From: Nemertoderma westbladi
Taxonomy: Eukaryota > Xenacoelomorpha > Nemertodermatida > Nemertodermatidae
Length of the DNA stretch: 52,309 nucleotides
Assembly (NCBI GenBank): GCA_032718475.1
Contig: JAUCBJ010007756.1
Coordinates: 1-52,309, forward strand
Direction of reading: 5' to 3'
Shown: positions 1-11,353 of the stretch, one piece after another
Numbering within the stretch: position 1 is the first letter of the stretch
Layout of the letters: each line of letters starts with the position of its first letter
The notes under the pieces: model-generated
What the model was told of the DNA's origin: nothing
Databases searched by the model: none
What the model saw: only the letters and a program-made list of their open reading frames with translations
Position numbers and translations under genes: made by a program

Positions 1-582
1 GTCAGTTTGCGGTGGCTTAATTAACTCTTAATAATTTCATCATTAAGATTATTTGTTTTATAATAATTAATATCTTATTTATATTATTTAAAAAAACAAA
101 TAAGCAATAATCATATTTATTATTACATTATCAGTACTTTAATAGGAACACAGGGTATATCCATTATCGATTCTGTACACCAAATATGCATCCCAAACAT
201 CATAAACCTAATACAGTAGGTTATTAACATTATTAATATTATTACTGTTCTGAAATTCCGCAATAATTAATTTTACCCATAACAACTATTAATGTACTGT
301 ACCAACATACAGCACCACAAGTTTGCTGTCTAGGCCCTATACCTACTAAATAAAATTCGGTTGTGCCATCTTTCAGTAACATCTACGATGTCAGTATAAT
401 ATTAAAGCTGTAAAAAAATTAATATTATGATGAAACATATATGTTTCACAAACAATTCGAATTCACAAACAATTTTAATATTGGACTAGACTGTGAAGTT
501 CTGTTCATTAAGAGTGCGATTTAAATGGAATTGTTGGAAACTGAAATCCACAATTTACTAATTGTTAGTCCGAAAGTAAGGA
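1..582. other. AT-rich intergenic DNA, no gene seen
   Basis: Short A/T runs and stops in every frame. I see no coding signal, RNA gene or recognisable repeat apart from simple AT-rich composition. Confidence 0.6.
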
Positions 583-605
583 GGGGGGGGGGGGGGGGGG
601 GGGGG
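583..605. repeat. Poly(G) homopolymer, 23 G
   Basis: An uninterrupted run of 23 G in AT-rich DNA. It is one of four G runs of 19 or more in the window; the others are at 6146-6172, 13396-13417 and 31493-31511. The 6146 run lies on the terminal inverted repeat of a small transposon. No such element is recognisable around this one. Confidence 0.95.
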
Positions 606-1459
606 TAGAATTCCTTATTAGAGATTAGCCCCAATGTCCCTCTCGTCAACCCAAGGTGTTGACGGGACATTGGGGATCTTGTTTAGTACCAAAAATGTTT
701 CAAATTTTATTTAAAACCAACAAAAAAAAATATATCAAAGAATGAAAACTAAATTTTACTGTTTAACAAAATACTTGGTTAATATTACTGTAAGTATTTG
801 CATTAAAATAAAAAATTTATTTGCATAATTATCGAAAAAGCACATTTTTTATTCTTTGCTTTTGTAAATACGCTAAAAAATATCAGTATTTCTACAAAAT
901 GCAAAGTAATTTATTAAACAAATTTTAATTATGAAATATAACAATATATTTATGGTATATAGCTATAGCTGTTTATACTATTAATATATTTACATAATAA
1001 TAAATATTATTATTATTTTGTATAATATATTAAAGATTCAATACTAAATTGTGAATTTAATTTGTTCAATTAATAAAATAATTTCTGCTCATGGCAATAT
1101 ACAGTAGGACCACAAATAATTAATACATGGGCATACATTTAAACCAATACGACGTCATAAATGTTAACACAGTAACTGAATATAGGCACAGGTTATATAT
1201 ACGTCAATCGATAGACAATAACAAAATTAAAAAGCATTAAATAATGCGGTGGTTTGGTATCCCTACCCGGATGCGGTTTGGATGAAACGAAGACATGAAA
1301 GTTAAAAACTCAACGAACCAAAGCGTGTCTGGTCGACTGATAGACACCGAACCACTCGCGAATTTAAACTGGGGATCCCAACTCGCTCCAGAACGCAACC
1401 CATAATAACTCATCGCTTGCTGTTGCACTGAATTGCTCTACCGCAGTTGACCCACGAAA
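606..1459. other. AT-rich intergenic DNA, no gene seen
   Basis: Very AT-rich with many short direct repeats of TATT and TAAT. An open frame of about 60 codons near 1237-1428 (minus) has no recognisable motif, and I do not call it a gene. Confidence 0.55.
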
Positions 1460-1915
1460 GTTTTGCACTTTGTATTTCAGTATTTCATGCCGCTGATTCT
1501 AGAGCCTAAGATTTCATCCGGTAAACGTTGCAATTTCCAGAAACCACGCACTGTAATCGTACCGATACCACGAAGTCTCTTTAGTTTCACATGCATGTTT
1601 GCTTTTAGCGAAGTCCTGCTTACGTATACGTACAATACGATTGGAACTACCAGTAGTTTTCCCACCGGATTCGAGCAGTAGGTCCACTTTTGCATCTTTC
1701 AGCATTGCGTCGGAGAAACGAGGCGAAGGGCCGGAAGTCGCGATGATAGAGTTCCAGTACGACCCTCTCTCGACCTTGGCCGTCCAGAGATATGCGAGAA
1801 TGTTATCGCAAACGTGCTGGCACCCAGTCCGCCAGTTTGTGTCATCAACGTTGAAGACTCAGCAGTCATCTATATGCAGAAGGAGACGATTCGTTAGGAT
1901 AAGCTGCAAGTGATC
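1460..1915. other. Higher-GC island with open frames on both strands, unassigned
   Basis: Base composition rises clearly above the flanks and several frames stay open, for example 1599-1913 plus and 1477-1705 minus. This suggests old coding sequence such as a transposon or retrogene remnant. The minus frame is rich in K, R and S but shows no motif I can name. I do not assign a function or call a CDS. Confidence 0.3.
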
Positions 1916-2639
1916 CCCACCCAATAGGGATCCTCGGATATAAGGATTACAGGATTACAACTTCCGAACTTGAAGTTTAGAACTGCAGTAGGCCTATAAT
2001 GCAGGCAGATTGTCTCATGAGTTTACTAAAATCCTGAGGTTATTAGCCAAATGGGTGAATGTGGATTGGTTAGGCCTACTGAAAGAACATGAGAAAACAA
2101 AAATGCTAGGCCTAGTACAATCACAGTATTAGGCTCACTAAAAATTAACAAATAATAAATGAAATAGGCTACTGAAATAGGCCTAAATTTAATTATACAA
2201 CAACCGTCAGACCATACCTGCCTGCCTGCTGCCTGCATACAGCGTACCAAACCTGATAACATGCAGACAAGCCTAGAATACAAGTGAAATGTATAGTACA
2301 GTAGTAGGCAGGTAGGCCTACTGTAGTAAGGCCTGTGAAAGTACAGGCGGTGGTACGCTACTGCAGTACTGCAGCAGGCGTTCCAGTGGAGGGGCAGACC
2401 GGTATATAAAATCAAACACTATCGGTAACTGCAGTGAACTGCTACACAGCCATCATTCTTGCCCAAGGCGCCTTGTCCCTGCCTCACACTACAAAAAGTG
2501 TTGCCGTTGCTAGGATACAAATTATATGTTATTGGCTAGAGCTGTACCATTGGTTGGCTTTGGCTAAGTGTTTGATGTAGGCCATCATGTTATGATATTC
2601 AAATGGATTGATGGAGGGAATTTCAAAATGGTCAAATAA
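1916..2639. other. Intergenic DNA with CCTG/CTGC-rich low complexity
   Basis: Contains short CTGC and CCTG repeats around 2215-2240 and 2340-2375. These keep a minus frame open (2026-2415) with biased composition. No gene recognised. Confidence 0.45.
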
Positions 2640-4380
2640 TACAACAATAATGAAACTTTTAATACGATGTGCAATTATAAAAATCGCTGTAACTCTGGTG
2701 CAACACGACCGTATTCGATGAAATTTTCATTGTTACGTACGGAAATTAATGCGTTTAGAATTGCTATACTCAATATATTTATAATCGGTATGATTTTTAA
2801 ACTATAAGAGTTTAAGAGCCGGGAATTGCCAAATTGTGGCTACGTAAGCCAGATTTGACCACAAAATTGACCAGGTTCGTGCAACTCTTGAAAATTTTGG
2901 AATATGTCAATTTTGTTCTATTATCATGTTCTATAAATGACCAAAGTTAAAAAAAATATAATTCCTAGGAAGTTGTTTTATTTTTTATAAATATGTAATT
3001 TTGTGGTGAAAATTGGTTAATTTCGTTAAAAATCGGTGAAAATTTGACGGTTTGGAGTAAAATTGGGTTGGTTGGGCCAACTCATATAAATAGTTGCCAG
3101 CGTCATTTTTCTTACCCTAAAACGTTCTTTAATTGAGCACAGTTTTAGAAAATATAATTCCTAGGAAGTTCTTAAACTAAAGCTCAGACTTTCAAAAAGA
3201 CGGCCATTTAACGGACTTTTTTTATTTGTCTGTCATACCTACACACAACGTTGAAATCGAAAATGGCATGCATATTCGGATTCAGCACACCAAAATGTAC
3301 CTATATAGTATATTTTGAGGTAATCTGAGGCTAAAATAAAAAAAAATGAAAAAATGAAAAAAAAATTCGCCAAAATTTGTCAAACTTCCAAAAATACTTA
3401 ACTTGCTCAGATTTTCATGAAATTTGGTACGGATGTGCCCAAAGCAATTCTAAGAAACTAATTTGAAGGATTTACGGAAAAATGCAATTTAAGCCGATAT
3501 ATCGCATTTTGAGTGCCTAATTTTAGGCTAAATTTCAAGAAAATACAGATTTCCTAAGTTTGGCCCTTATTTACTACAAGAAGCAAAAACTTTTTGTATT
3601 AAGATTAAATGGATAAAATGTAGAGCTATCTTATCCATCTGTGATGTTAAAGTTTCAGAAAAATATAAGCAGACAATTCCGAGAAAACCACTTTCTACCA
3701 AAACCTATTTTGTCAACTTCCAAAATTACCATTTTTCGGCCCCAATTTCCGGCCCTTAATATTCAGGCAACGCACAATACCAATAACAGTAATGGAACTC
3801 CCATCTTCCCTCTATATAACGCAAGTGGAACGGTTTCCTTCTAATTAAAAGATACAGAGTTATAACGATTTAAAAATTGTCAAAAATATCCAAATTTGGC
3901 CCAAAATTGGCCAAAAGTTAAATTATTGGCATACTGTTAAATATTTTTGGCCAATATTTTGACCCGATGAACAACTGTATTGGATATGTATTCGGTATGA
4001 GTTTCAATCGAAATGGCCAAGCTGCTTTGGTGATAGCGAGAAAACAATGTAAAAATGTACCATTTTGATAATTTTTGGGTAAAATTAAAATGTGGCCAAA
4101 ATGGCCAAATTTGGCTAAACGAAATTTTTTAATGAAACTTGCAAATTTATCCGCGCACAAAGTCTCCGGAGAACATTTGAAGATTTCAGTCGCCTTCACT
4201 CCGAATTTAATCATTTAGTGCTAGAAGTTTCCAAATTGGGGCAAAAATCCACATTTGGTGGCCAATTTGGAAATGTTGCGAAACTAAATTGAAAAAACAA
4301 AACCGTACAAAATTCTTAGAATAACAAAAACTACAAACGTGGCAAATTTCAGAGAATATAATTCCTAGGAAGTTGTAAAA
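2640..4380. repeat. Degenerate AT-rich repeat zone with three exact 20-mers
   Basis: This stretch is built from drifting words such as CCAAAATTTGGCC and GAAATTTTC. Within it AATATAATTCCTAGGAAGTT occurs exactly three times, at 2955-2974, 3151-3170 and 4355-4374. Its core TTCCTAGGAA is a perfect palindrome. Similar degenerate sequence recurs at about 8.1-9.1, 12.9-13.3 and 31.5-32.6 kb. I read this as an old dispersed repeat family. No gene is supported. Confidence 0.5.
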
Positions 4381-4435
4381 CGCCCCGAGTAAGCTCCACT
4401 TTCTATATACTAATGTTGGAACGCCTACGCCCGGT

Positions 4436-4466
4436 GTGGGAGAATCCTCACGAAGGATCCTCCCAC
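4436..4466. repeat. GC-rich 13-bp inverted repeat (hairpin)
   Basis: Arms 4436-4448 and 4454-4466 pair at 12 of 13 positions around a 5-nt CACGA loop. It stands out in AT-rich surroundings. It is too short and isolated to call an RNA gene. Confidence 0.6.
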
Positions 4467-5316
4467 GTTGTGTTGTTTTTAGGTTTACATAAGAACCGCA
4501 TATCCGACTAGATAATAATTGATAGTCGTGTTTACAATTTTTCAATACAAGCAAGTGGTTTGAAGCCATTTGGTGGTTATACATACAAACATACATCCAT
4601 CATGTTTTTGCTGGCCTCAGCTTTAGAGAAAAACTACCCAGTCTAAAGACAGGTTCGTTATAATGTATCTTGTTTATTGAAATTATTATTATTTGATTCT
4701 GGTTTATTAATTATGCTGGAGGAGGGGATTAGTCCCGAAAAGCCTCGCAATATATTAAATTAAATTAACTCTGTTTTCACGTTATCATTAGCCGGGGAAG
4801 ACCCTTATTTCCAAAAAGCATATGACTGACACATATGTAAACTTTAATATGTTAACAATTGACCCCCTGGCCTTTGCATGCCTCCTCATCAGTTATCCAC
4901 AACCTTCTGGGACTTTTGAATTCAAGGTAATGGGAGTGTGGCTATAACTCACAAAACCCAACACCAACCAGCAAGCAATATGGATGAGACTGGCTTGCCA
5001 CCGCCGCCATTAGGGAACTGATCAGCCTGTGTGTGATTTTGTTGTTCTATAAAGCCACCAGGCGAGAGGAAACGTCTTGTCATAGGTGTCTATAAATGGC
5101 CACTGCTCTACCACTGATATCCACAAGGTATACAAGGCAGTTTAATTGTGATAAGTAACACATAGTACATAATATATAATACATAATATAATACACATTG
5201 CTGGAGTGAAATCCTAACAGAAATTAATGTTTTCTGTATCGTACCTATACAACAAAATATGAAGCTAAACAAATCTTAACGAAGTGTGGGGGAGGGGGGT
5301 AAGGCTATTCCTGGAT
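4467..5316. other. Intergenic DNA, no gene seen
   Basis: Mixed composition with a somewhat GC-richer patch at 4855-5100 that has no sustained recognisable reading frame. No RNA gene or repeat identified. Confidence 0.45.
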
Positions 5317-5942
5317 TCAGAGTAGGAATACCTCATCAAGGCCCGCCTGGTGGGGGGTGGTACCTAGGACAGATGTCGCATTTCCTCTGACAACTGCGAT
5401 TGTGAGCCGCTGGAAGAGGAATTCCGTGGACCTAGGTTCACCTGTTTCCTTGGCGATTCTCCGCCCTATCTCCCGCAGTACTGCGGTGCCTTCTGCACCG
5501 ATTGGGCCTAAGGTCTCTAAGGCAATAGTGCGGAATGGTGGTGGTGGTGCTGGAGCGCAGCTTACTTATTTCCTTTACTGGTCTCTGCCATTGAAGCGGC
5601 TGCACCTGCAGATTTACTTGTCTCGGGTAGATAGGAAGGAGCGAGGGTGTCCCTGCAAGTAAAGTCCCAAACGACTGAGGACCAAGGGGAAAAGGTCAAA
5701 CCGTCTGGTTTCTTACCGTCTTGTGAAAGTCCTCGAGGCTCCAGGGTGGAGGTAATGCCGGCTGATGAGAGGGCACGGTGAATGATGTCATTGGCCTCTG
5801 CATGACGGGTGTATTTCCCATAATTGTGTAAGCAGTTGAGGCCATGACTTCCACTCGTGTCGACTTCCGACCCGCAACCCCTGCAAGAGTGCTCCTCGCA
5901 AATAGTTGTACTAGTGTAATTGTAGCAGTTTAATTGGTCCAT
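5317..5942 (-). pseudogene. Decayed C-terminal region of a LINE-type polyprotein
   Basis: The minus frame opens at 5942 with CxxC-like cysteines, then SGSHGLNC and a paired-H segment (RHAEANDIIHRALSSAG). It continues to DGKKPDGLTFSPW, VWDFTCRDTLAP and an Ala-rich stretch. A frameshift or stop near 5561 moves it into a second frame reading ETLGPIGAEG, EIGRRIAKETGEPRST and RLTIAVVRGNA, ending in a stop at 5317-5319. This arrangement is familiar from the far C-terminus of many invertebrate LINE polyproteins. PDG followed by WDxTC resembles a PD-(D/E)XK nuclease core, which is inference. No RT domain lies upstream at 5.95-7 kb on this strand, so it is an isolated fragment. Confidence 0.6.
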
Positions 5943-6144
5943 TACTATTTATCTAATATATATAAATCTGCTCAGTTTGTATGTATGTATGTCCATCGAT
6001 ACACATCGTCAGATTTCGCTCTCATTCCTTGCTCTGTGGCTCATTCAATGCCAATTAATACGATGCAGACAGCTGTCACTGTCTCCGGGTGTTATTTTAC
6101 ATGTTTGTCTGTGTGAAAGCAAATTTTGTGGGCACTGCACAGAT
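5943..6144. other. Short intergenic stretch, no gene seen
   Basis: Contains a small TGTA/TATG repeat near 5978-5992. Nothing else recognised. Confidence 0.4.
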
Positions 6145-6402
6145 AGGGGGGGGGGGGGGGGGGGGGGGGGGGAGGGGGGACTGGATGCAATAAAAATTCA
6201 TCCCTCTCCAGGGGAAATTCGACGCAAATAACAGCTGATTACTCTCAAAAATAAAACTGTAACCTGTTCTATTGTGTTTAGTTTATTGTTTTGGTTAAAA
6301 TAACGTGCCACTGTAACCTGCTCCTTTCCCTAAATTGAGAATTTAACATTGAGGCGGGATATTAATTCGCCAAGGCGGGTTTTGCGTCCAGTTTCCCCCC
6401 CT
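6145..6402. mobile_element. MITE-like element, copy 2, with G-expanded terminal repeat
   Basis: This is the reverse complement of the element at 14211-14442, matching almost throughout; shared words include GGCGGGATATTAATTCGCC and GGAGCAGGTTACAG. The right terminus reads GCGTCCAGTTTCCCCCCCT. The left terminus is the matching A-G(n)-A-CTGGA-GCAAT. The six G of the terminal repeat are preceded here by a further 27 G (6146-6172). It has no coding capacity, short G-rich terminal inverted repeats and two copies in opposite orientation, which supports a non-autonomous DNA element. No clear target-site duplication. Confidence 0.7.
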
Positions 6403-6984
6403 GTCTCCACTGCAACATGTTGTGTGTTTCCAAAATCATTCAATTTCACCAGTCTGCCAGTATTGGTACAGTAGATGGTAGGCTCAGAATAATTGTGCAG
6501 TCCCACTGTTGAGCCATACCTGCAATCTATTAGTTGTAGTTTCAACCCTGCCAGGATCCACTCAGCCTTTCATCCACTGGGGTCGCTAAAATAAATACCA
6601 GTTACTTTACTGGGAGCAAAACTAGGGATATGAGTAGTGCCCCCTTCCCTATATTCGGGTGTAGCAGCTGTCGAAAGAGGAGTGCTTACAGTGCTATACT
6701 CCAATAAGTATCTATATTAAAGAAGTTTACTTCGGAACCTTTTCTTGTGTCACCGGATCCCTGAACTCAAGTGTATGTTAGATATGTCGTCTTTACAGAA
6801 CATTTACACGCTGTCAAATGTGAGAATCTAATCTGACAATGGACATTGAAGACAGGCTCTACACCATTTGTTTATGGTGCCACCTAAGAAATAAAATGCC
6901 GAATTGCCATAATTCGTGCCTAAGAAGTACCAGTAGGCCTCCAGAAAGGTTTAAGAAGCACATTCACAAATGATGCATCATGTC
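6403..6984. other. Intergenic DNA, no gene seen
   Basis: No sustained coding frame or recognisable repeat. The 6330-6545 minus frame overlaps the MITE edge and has no motif. Confidence 0.4.
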
Positions 6985-7850
6985 TGTATCAGAAGATATC
7001 AAAGCCTTTGATTTTTTCTCCAGCTTATCTTCCTGTTTGAAATATATGGCAACTGGATGGAGTGCACATTGGTCTTTGTTCTAGTGAAAGCTTTGTACTT
7101 CAGATTACAAGTATCAGATGATAATACTTTTTTCCATTTTTAAAGTGTCTTTTGGCTCTAACTACAAGAATGTAGAAGCAGCAGATATCCGACAACTACA
7201 GTCGCAGACACTGACTTTGTGGATAACACCATCCTGCTTTCTAATGCACTAGCAGATGCACTTCTACTGAACAAAGTGGTAATGGCTGCTAAGGAGGTTG
7301 AATTGCATACAAAAGCTACCAAGACAGAATACATGATTTTTTATGTAAATTGAAACTTAACCATAATTGATAATAATCCTCTAATAAAGTTGACAACTTC
7401 CAGTACCTTGGGTCATGGATCGAGAGCATCAGAAAAAGAAATAGAAGTGAGGAAAGAGCTGCCCTATCAAAAAAGGATACCAACCATCTGGAAATCAGAC
7501 CTATCCAATCAAATGAATACCAAGTTATTTGAAGCCAGAGTGGAAATTTTACTTTTATATGGGGCGAGACCTTGATACTGACAAAATCACTTGAACAACA
7601 AATTGATGATTGTTACACAAGACTACTAAGGGCAGCCATAAACATCAGATGGAGAAAACTAACACCGAGCTTTATGGTACAATAACACCTGCATCAACCC
7701 CTCTAAGTGAATGCAGAATACGATTATGTTATCACTGCTGGAGAAGAAAATCGAGGTCATACCAGATCTACTTTTATGGCAACCAACACAATAAGGCATA
7801 GTCATGGGCAAACAGCTATAACATATATATACCAACTTATACTGGACTTT
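6985..7850 (+). pseudogene. Decayed RTE-like LINE reverse transcriptase fragment
   Basis: Broken frames follow the C-terminal half of an RTE-like RT. At about 6990 there is KAFDFF-like sequence, as in the AFDS block. At about 7205-7330 the segment reads VDNTILLSNALADA (the [YF]ADD box mutated to VDN) and then KATKTEYM. At about 7390 comes FQYLGSWIES, at about 7600 DDCYTRLLRAAINI, and at about 7735 a CWRR-type segment. The order matches RTE copies elsewhere in the window (FCYLGSWIRKS, then GHCFRRED), but the sequence is far more diverged and has many stops and frameshifts. It is an older family member. Confidence 0.65.
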
Positions 7851-8120
7851 AAGAGAATCGAAATCCCATGCAACAATAAAGGAAAATTGAACAAATTTGA
7901 TAGGATCTCATTTACATTGTCTAAGCTCAATCGACCTAGTAGTAGAACTGACCAATCAACTGGTAATAATTCCCATTATTCAGGGAACATGACATGTATT
8001 CATAGTTGCATGTGTATCATTGGATTCAATCATGGTTCTAAACAAAAACAAGGCCGCCATTATTTTAAGTTGAAGTACATCTAATTTATGGTGTGTCTGA
8101 TACACTTTGTGACAATGGAC
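7851..8120. other. Short spacer between LINE remnant and foldback element
   Basis: AT-rich, no recognisable motif. Open frames here are short and run out of the LINE remnant. Confidence 0.35.
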
Positions 8121-9078
8121 ATATGGAAACCGTTTTACCATATCTTACTTAGTTTTCGAGATATCTGGTGTAAAAGATACTGGCTCCGATATATCGCAAT
8201 ATTGGTAAAGGCGATGAAGTTTGGGGTTTGCATTCAATTTCTGCAAATTTCTGTACTCAGTGGTGCCAATTGGATGTCTCCACGAGAAAGAGCACAAAAT
8301 TTTAATTGAAAAGGTATTTTTTTATGATTATTGGACCTACTGATCAGTTTATAAGACAACTTCAAGTCTCCGGGATAAAGATGGGACTCGAATAAGTGAC
8401 TCTGCGGTCTTTGTGGGATTACACGGAATAGACTTATCAGTCATCGGAGATCTTCAAAATGTATTATCTCCAGTTCTAGTGGTGGTACGAAGTTCGTTTT
8501 GGGCTTATTCGAAAGCTCTTTCTCAGAGACCAAAGTTACCATTTGGTTTGGCAAACGCTTGAAAACTGCCTAAGCAATCATAACTTGAACAAAATTTGCA
8601 AGGCATATATATTTTACCCAAATTCGTGTTATGTTGCTTCACAACCATTTTATCTTAAATCAAATGGTAACTTTGTTCTCTGAGAAAAGAGCTTTCGAAT
8701 GAGCCTTAAACGAACTTCGTACGGCCACTAGAACTGGAGATTATACATTTTGAAGATCTCCGATGACAGATAAGTCTATTCTGTGTAATCCCATAAAGAC
8801 CGCAGAGTCGCTTATTCGAGTCCCGTCTTTATTCCGAAGACTTGAAGTTGTCTTAAAAACTGACCAGTAGAGTAGGTCCAATAATCATAAAAAAATACCT
8901 TATCAATTAAAATTTTGTGCTCTTTCTCGTTGAGACATCCAATTGGCACCACTGAGCACAGAAATTTGCAGAAATTAAATGCAAACCCCAAACCCGATAT
9001 CGCGATATATTGGAGCCAGTCTCTTCTACCCCAGAAATCTCGAAAACTAAGCAAGATATGGGAAAACGATCTCCATAT
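8121..9078. mobile_element. Foldback element with ~425-bp inverted arms
   Basis: The left arm (8121-8549) and right arm (8657-9078) are reverse complements at roughly 88-90% by eye, around a 107-bp unrelated centre. Landmarks shared in inverted orientation are CCAATTGGATGTCTC, GAGCACAAAATTTTAATTG, GACTCGAATAAG and CATCGGAGATCTTCAAAATGTA. No open frame of substance lies in either arm. The transcript would form a long hairpin. It could be a foldback or MITE-type element, an inverted duplication or an hpRNA source. Sequence resembling one arm recurs near 13.0-13.3 kb, which favours a repeat family. Confidence 0.8.
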
Positions 9079-10091
9079 TTGGATACAGCATGAAATTCTG
9101 CATCAGATAGAATATGTTTCAAAAATTCGACTTTTTGGTCAGAAAATGCACACCCCCCCCTTAAACAAAGTCTACCTAGTGGAATAGTGATATTGGGGCC
9201 ACTAATGTTATTTTACTTAATTCTTATTTTCCGGTTGACATTCGTTCTAACCCTAAAATATAAATGTATCACCAGGGCAAATGTAATTCAGTGTGAATTG
9301 TTTGCACAATTTAGAAGGTAATTTGGAAATCATGATAAGTGAGCCAAATAATTATTTTTGTACACCGATGAACACCATCAAGTGGTTATTTAACTATATC
9401 CATTGGATATTTTAAATGCAATTGAAACTGCAGCCTAGAAACTATCTCAGTCTGGTGGTCCTCTTAACTGCGGCAATAGTTATAAAAGGAATATAATACA
9501 TGATGCTCTCACTCATCTAAACGGAAATAAAATTGATGTACCTTATTCTTTTGAGCAGAAATCTCTTAAAGCAGGTGATGCTGCTATGTTGTAGCCACTG
9601 CTGCTGTGCTGTCGCACCTAATAACATAAACCAGGAATGAGCATTCTGTGCATGTCTTATGGCATATGAAATAATTCTTCACTTTACTAATGAGACATTT
9701 AACAATCTTGGGAGTAATATTGTATTGCCATGCATGCACAACCACCCACCCCCATAGACAGACGTTTGGGAGCGTCTTACCGGAAACAGTTATCCTATAA
9801 ATGATCAGCTTGAGCATGATCGTATCTTGTTTTATTACAGATGGCTGATGAGAGGAAATGTGGAGGTCAGAAATTATTGGTGTGTCGCAGTCAGCCAGAG
9901 TTCCATTTTAGTAGTGGTGTGGCTGTTTTATTTATGTATGTAGGTATGTAATCAATTTCTTCAATAACCATCCAAACAACTTAAGCTACAGTAATCACAT
10001 AATGATACGAAGTCTATTTCCTGATACTCATAAGTAATAATGATAGGCTAAATGACCTAAGACAGATTATATATTAGCAACATTTGTTATA
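9079..10091. other. Upstream intergenic region of receptor 1, no gene seen
   Basis: No coding signal. It holds an 8-base C run near 9153-9160. The final ~250 bases before the receptor ATG are AT-rich and could hold its promoter and leader, but I cannot place a TATA box or splice acceptor with confidence. Confidence 0.4.
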
Positions 10092-11219
10092 ATGTCAACA
10101 ATTAATGGAAATATTTCCACAATATATTGGAACATCTCAACTACAGTTTCTGAGGCAACAATTGATCTTAAAACCACGGTATCCGAAGAATACTCATATA
10201 TATGTGCAGACCATGGACGTTTATTTGTTCGCTGTGACTACTATATTGCAATATTGAATGAAATATATAAATCAGGTAGTGATATAATTCCAAATATTAT
10301 TTATTTTTATGGCTTGCCATCCAATCTCATATTAATACTAGCTATACTGACATCAAAAAATTTACGGAAAAATAATGTGGGCCTTCTCATGGGATTGATG
10401 GCATTGATGGATATTTTCATTCTTTCCTCATATTTATTATTAGTCCAATATATGTCTAATATATATCTAACACAATCAACATTGGGAACATTTTATTTTT
10501 GTTTTTTTAAACCATTGGTCCGTGATGGTCCTACAAATATGTCATACTGGATGCAGGTATTTGTTTGCATTGATCGTTTTGTAGCTGTGTACCTTCCAAC
10601 ATCTTACAATACAATATTGTCACCAAAATCAATGAGGATGATTTTGATGAATTTCTTTTGTTTTAATGTTATGATGACGGCTGTAATTGCAACATCCAAT
10701 TATTATTACACATCAAAATATGTATCTCAGTGCCAGGAAATTTATATATCACCGGAATATATTTATTATATTCAATGGCATGATATAATTTACAAAACCA
10801 TAGCACCTTTTATGCTTGTATTGTTTTTAAATACAATGATAATAATACAATTAGTTATCCGGGCAAGAAAAGGAGTAGGAAAACTCACTGCAATTAAAAA
10901 AAAACAAAGACGAAATGATAAACGTATTACAACAGCATTTATTGTTGAAGGGTCTGCATTTGTGTTGCTATTGTTACCTGCATTGGCCCAGGAAATAAGA
11001 ATCCTTGGTTCTAGTATTACATTGTACACAGGTAGTCCCATTCTCAGTGTATTAGAACATGACTTTATATTATATTTAACAAAATTCCATCCTATTTCTT
11101 TGTTTATAAAGGCTAGTATAAACTTAACACTGTTGCTTTTTATACTGCCTGTATTCAGACATGCTACTGTTGGACTGCTAACAAATAGTATCAACTACAT
11201 TTATAAGAAACTGATATAA
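10092..11219 (+). CDS. Rhodopsin-type (class A) G-protein-coupled receptor 1
   Basis: A single-exon 375-residue membrane receptor predicted to signal through heterotrimeric G proteins at the cell surface; ligand unknown. The N-terminus is about 64 residues with N-glycosylation sites (NIS twice). Transmembrane segments fall near 65-87 (GLPSN, the class A TM1 Asn), 96-119 (LMALMD, the TM2 Asp), 145-168, 182-203, 233-257 (with Pro), 281-303 (LLLLP) and 333-355. TM3 ends in DRF (161-163), a DRY variant. Cys137 and Cys214 could form the TM3-ECL2 disulfide. The intracellular loop before TM6 is basic (KKKQRRNDKR). TM7 lacks a clean NPxxY. The frame is intact. It lies 134 bases upstream of a second 7TM gene on the same strand. 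Intronless, divergent peptide-receptor-like GPCRs are common in lophotrochozoans; the exact family is uncertain. Confidence 0.9.
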   Translation: MSTINGNISTIYWNISTTVSEATIDLKTTVSEEYSYICADHGRLFVRCDYYIAILNEIYKSGSDIIPNIIYFYGLPSNLILILAILTSKNLRKNNVGLLMGLMALMDIFILSSYLLLVQYMSNIYLTQSTLGTFYFCFFKPLVRDGPTNMSYWMQVFVCIDRFVAVYLPTSYNTILSPKSMRMILMNFFCFNVMMTAVIATSNYYYTSKYVSQCQEIYISPEYIYYIQWHDIIYKTIAPFMLVLFLNTMIIIQLVIRARKGVGKLTAIKKKQRRNDKRITTAFIVEGSAFVLLLLPALAQEIRILGSSITLYTGSPILSVLEHDFILYLTKFHPISLFIKASINLTLLLFILPVFRHATVGLLTNSINYIYKKLI

Positions 11220-11353
11220 CTATTATATTTTTAATAATATTCTACAAACTTTGTTATGTCATCGGATATTTACAATGGTATATATTGTCATTATTCTGTA
11301 CATGTACTCTTTAAATAATTAAACTCCACAGAAACATTGTATAATTAAATGAT

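Noticed and set aside
2026-2415. 129-aa minus-strand ORF
   Set aside because: Low-complexity CTGC/CCTG sequence, no motif, no coding-like composition change.
4207-4596. 129-aa minus-strand ORF
   Set aside because: Crosses the degenerate repeat zone and a hairpin; no recognisable domain.
10790-11194. 134-aa minus-strand ORF
   Set aside because: Shadow of receptor 1 on the opposite strand.
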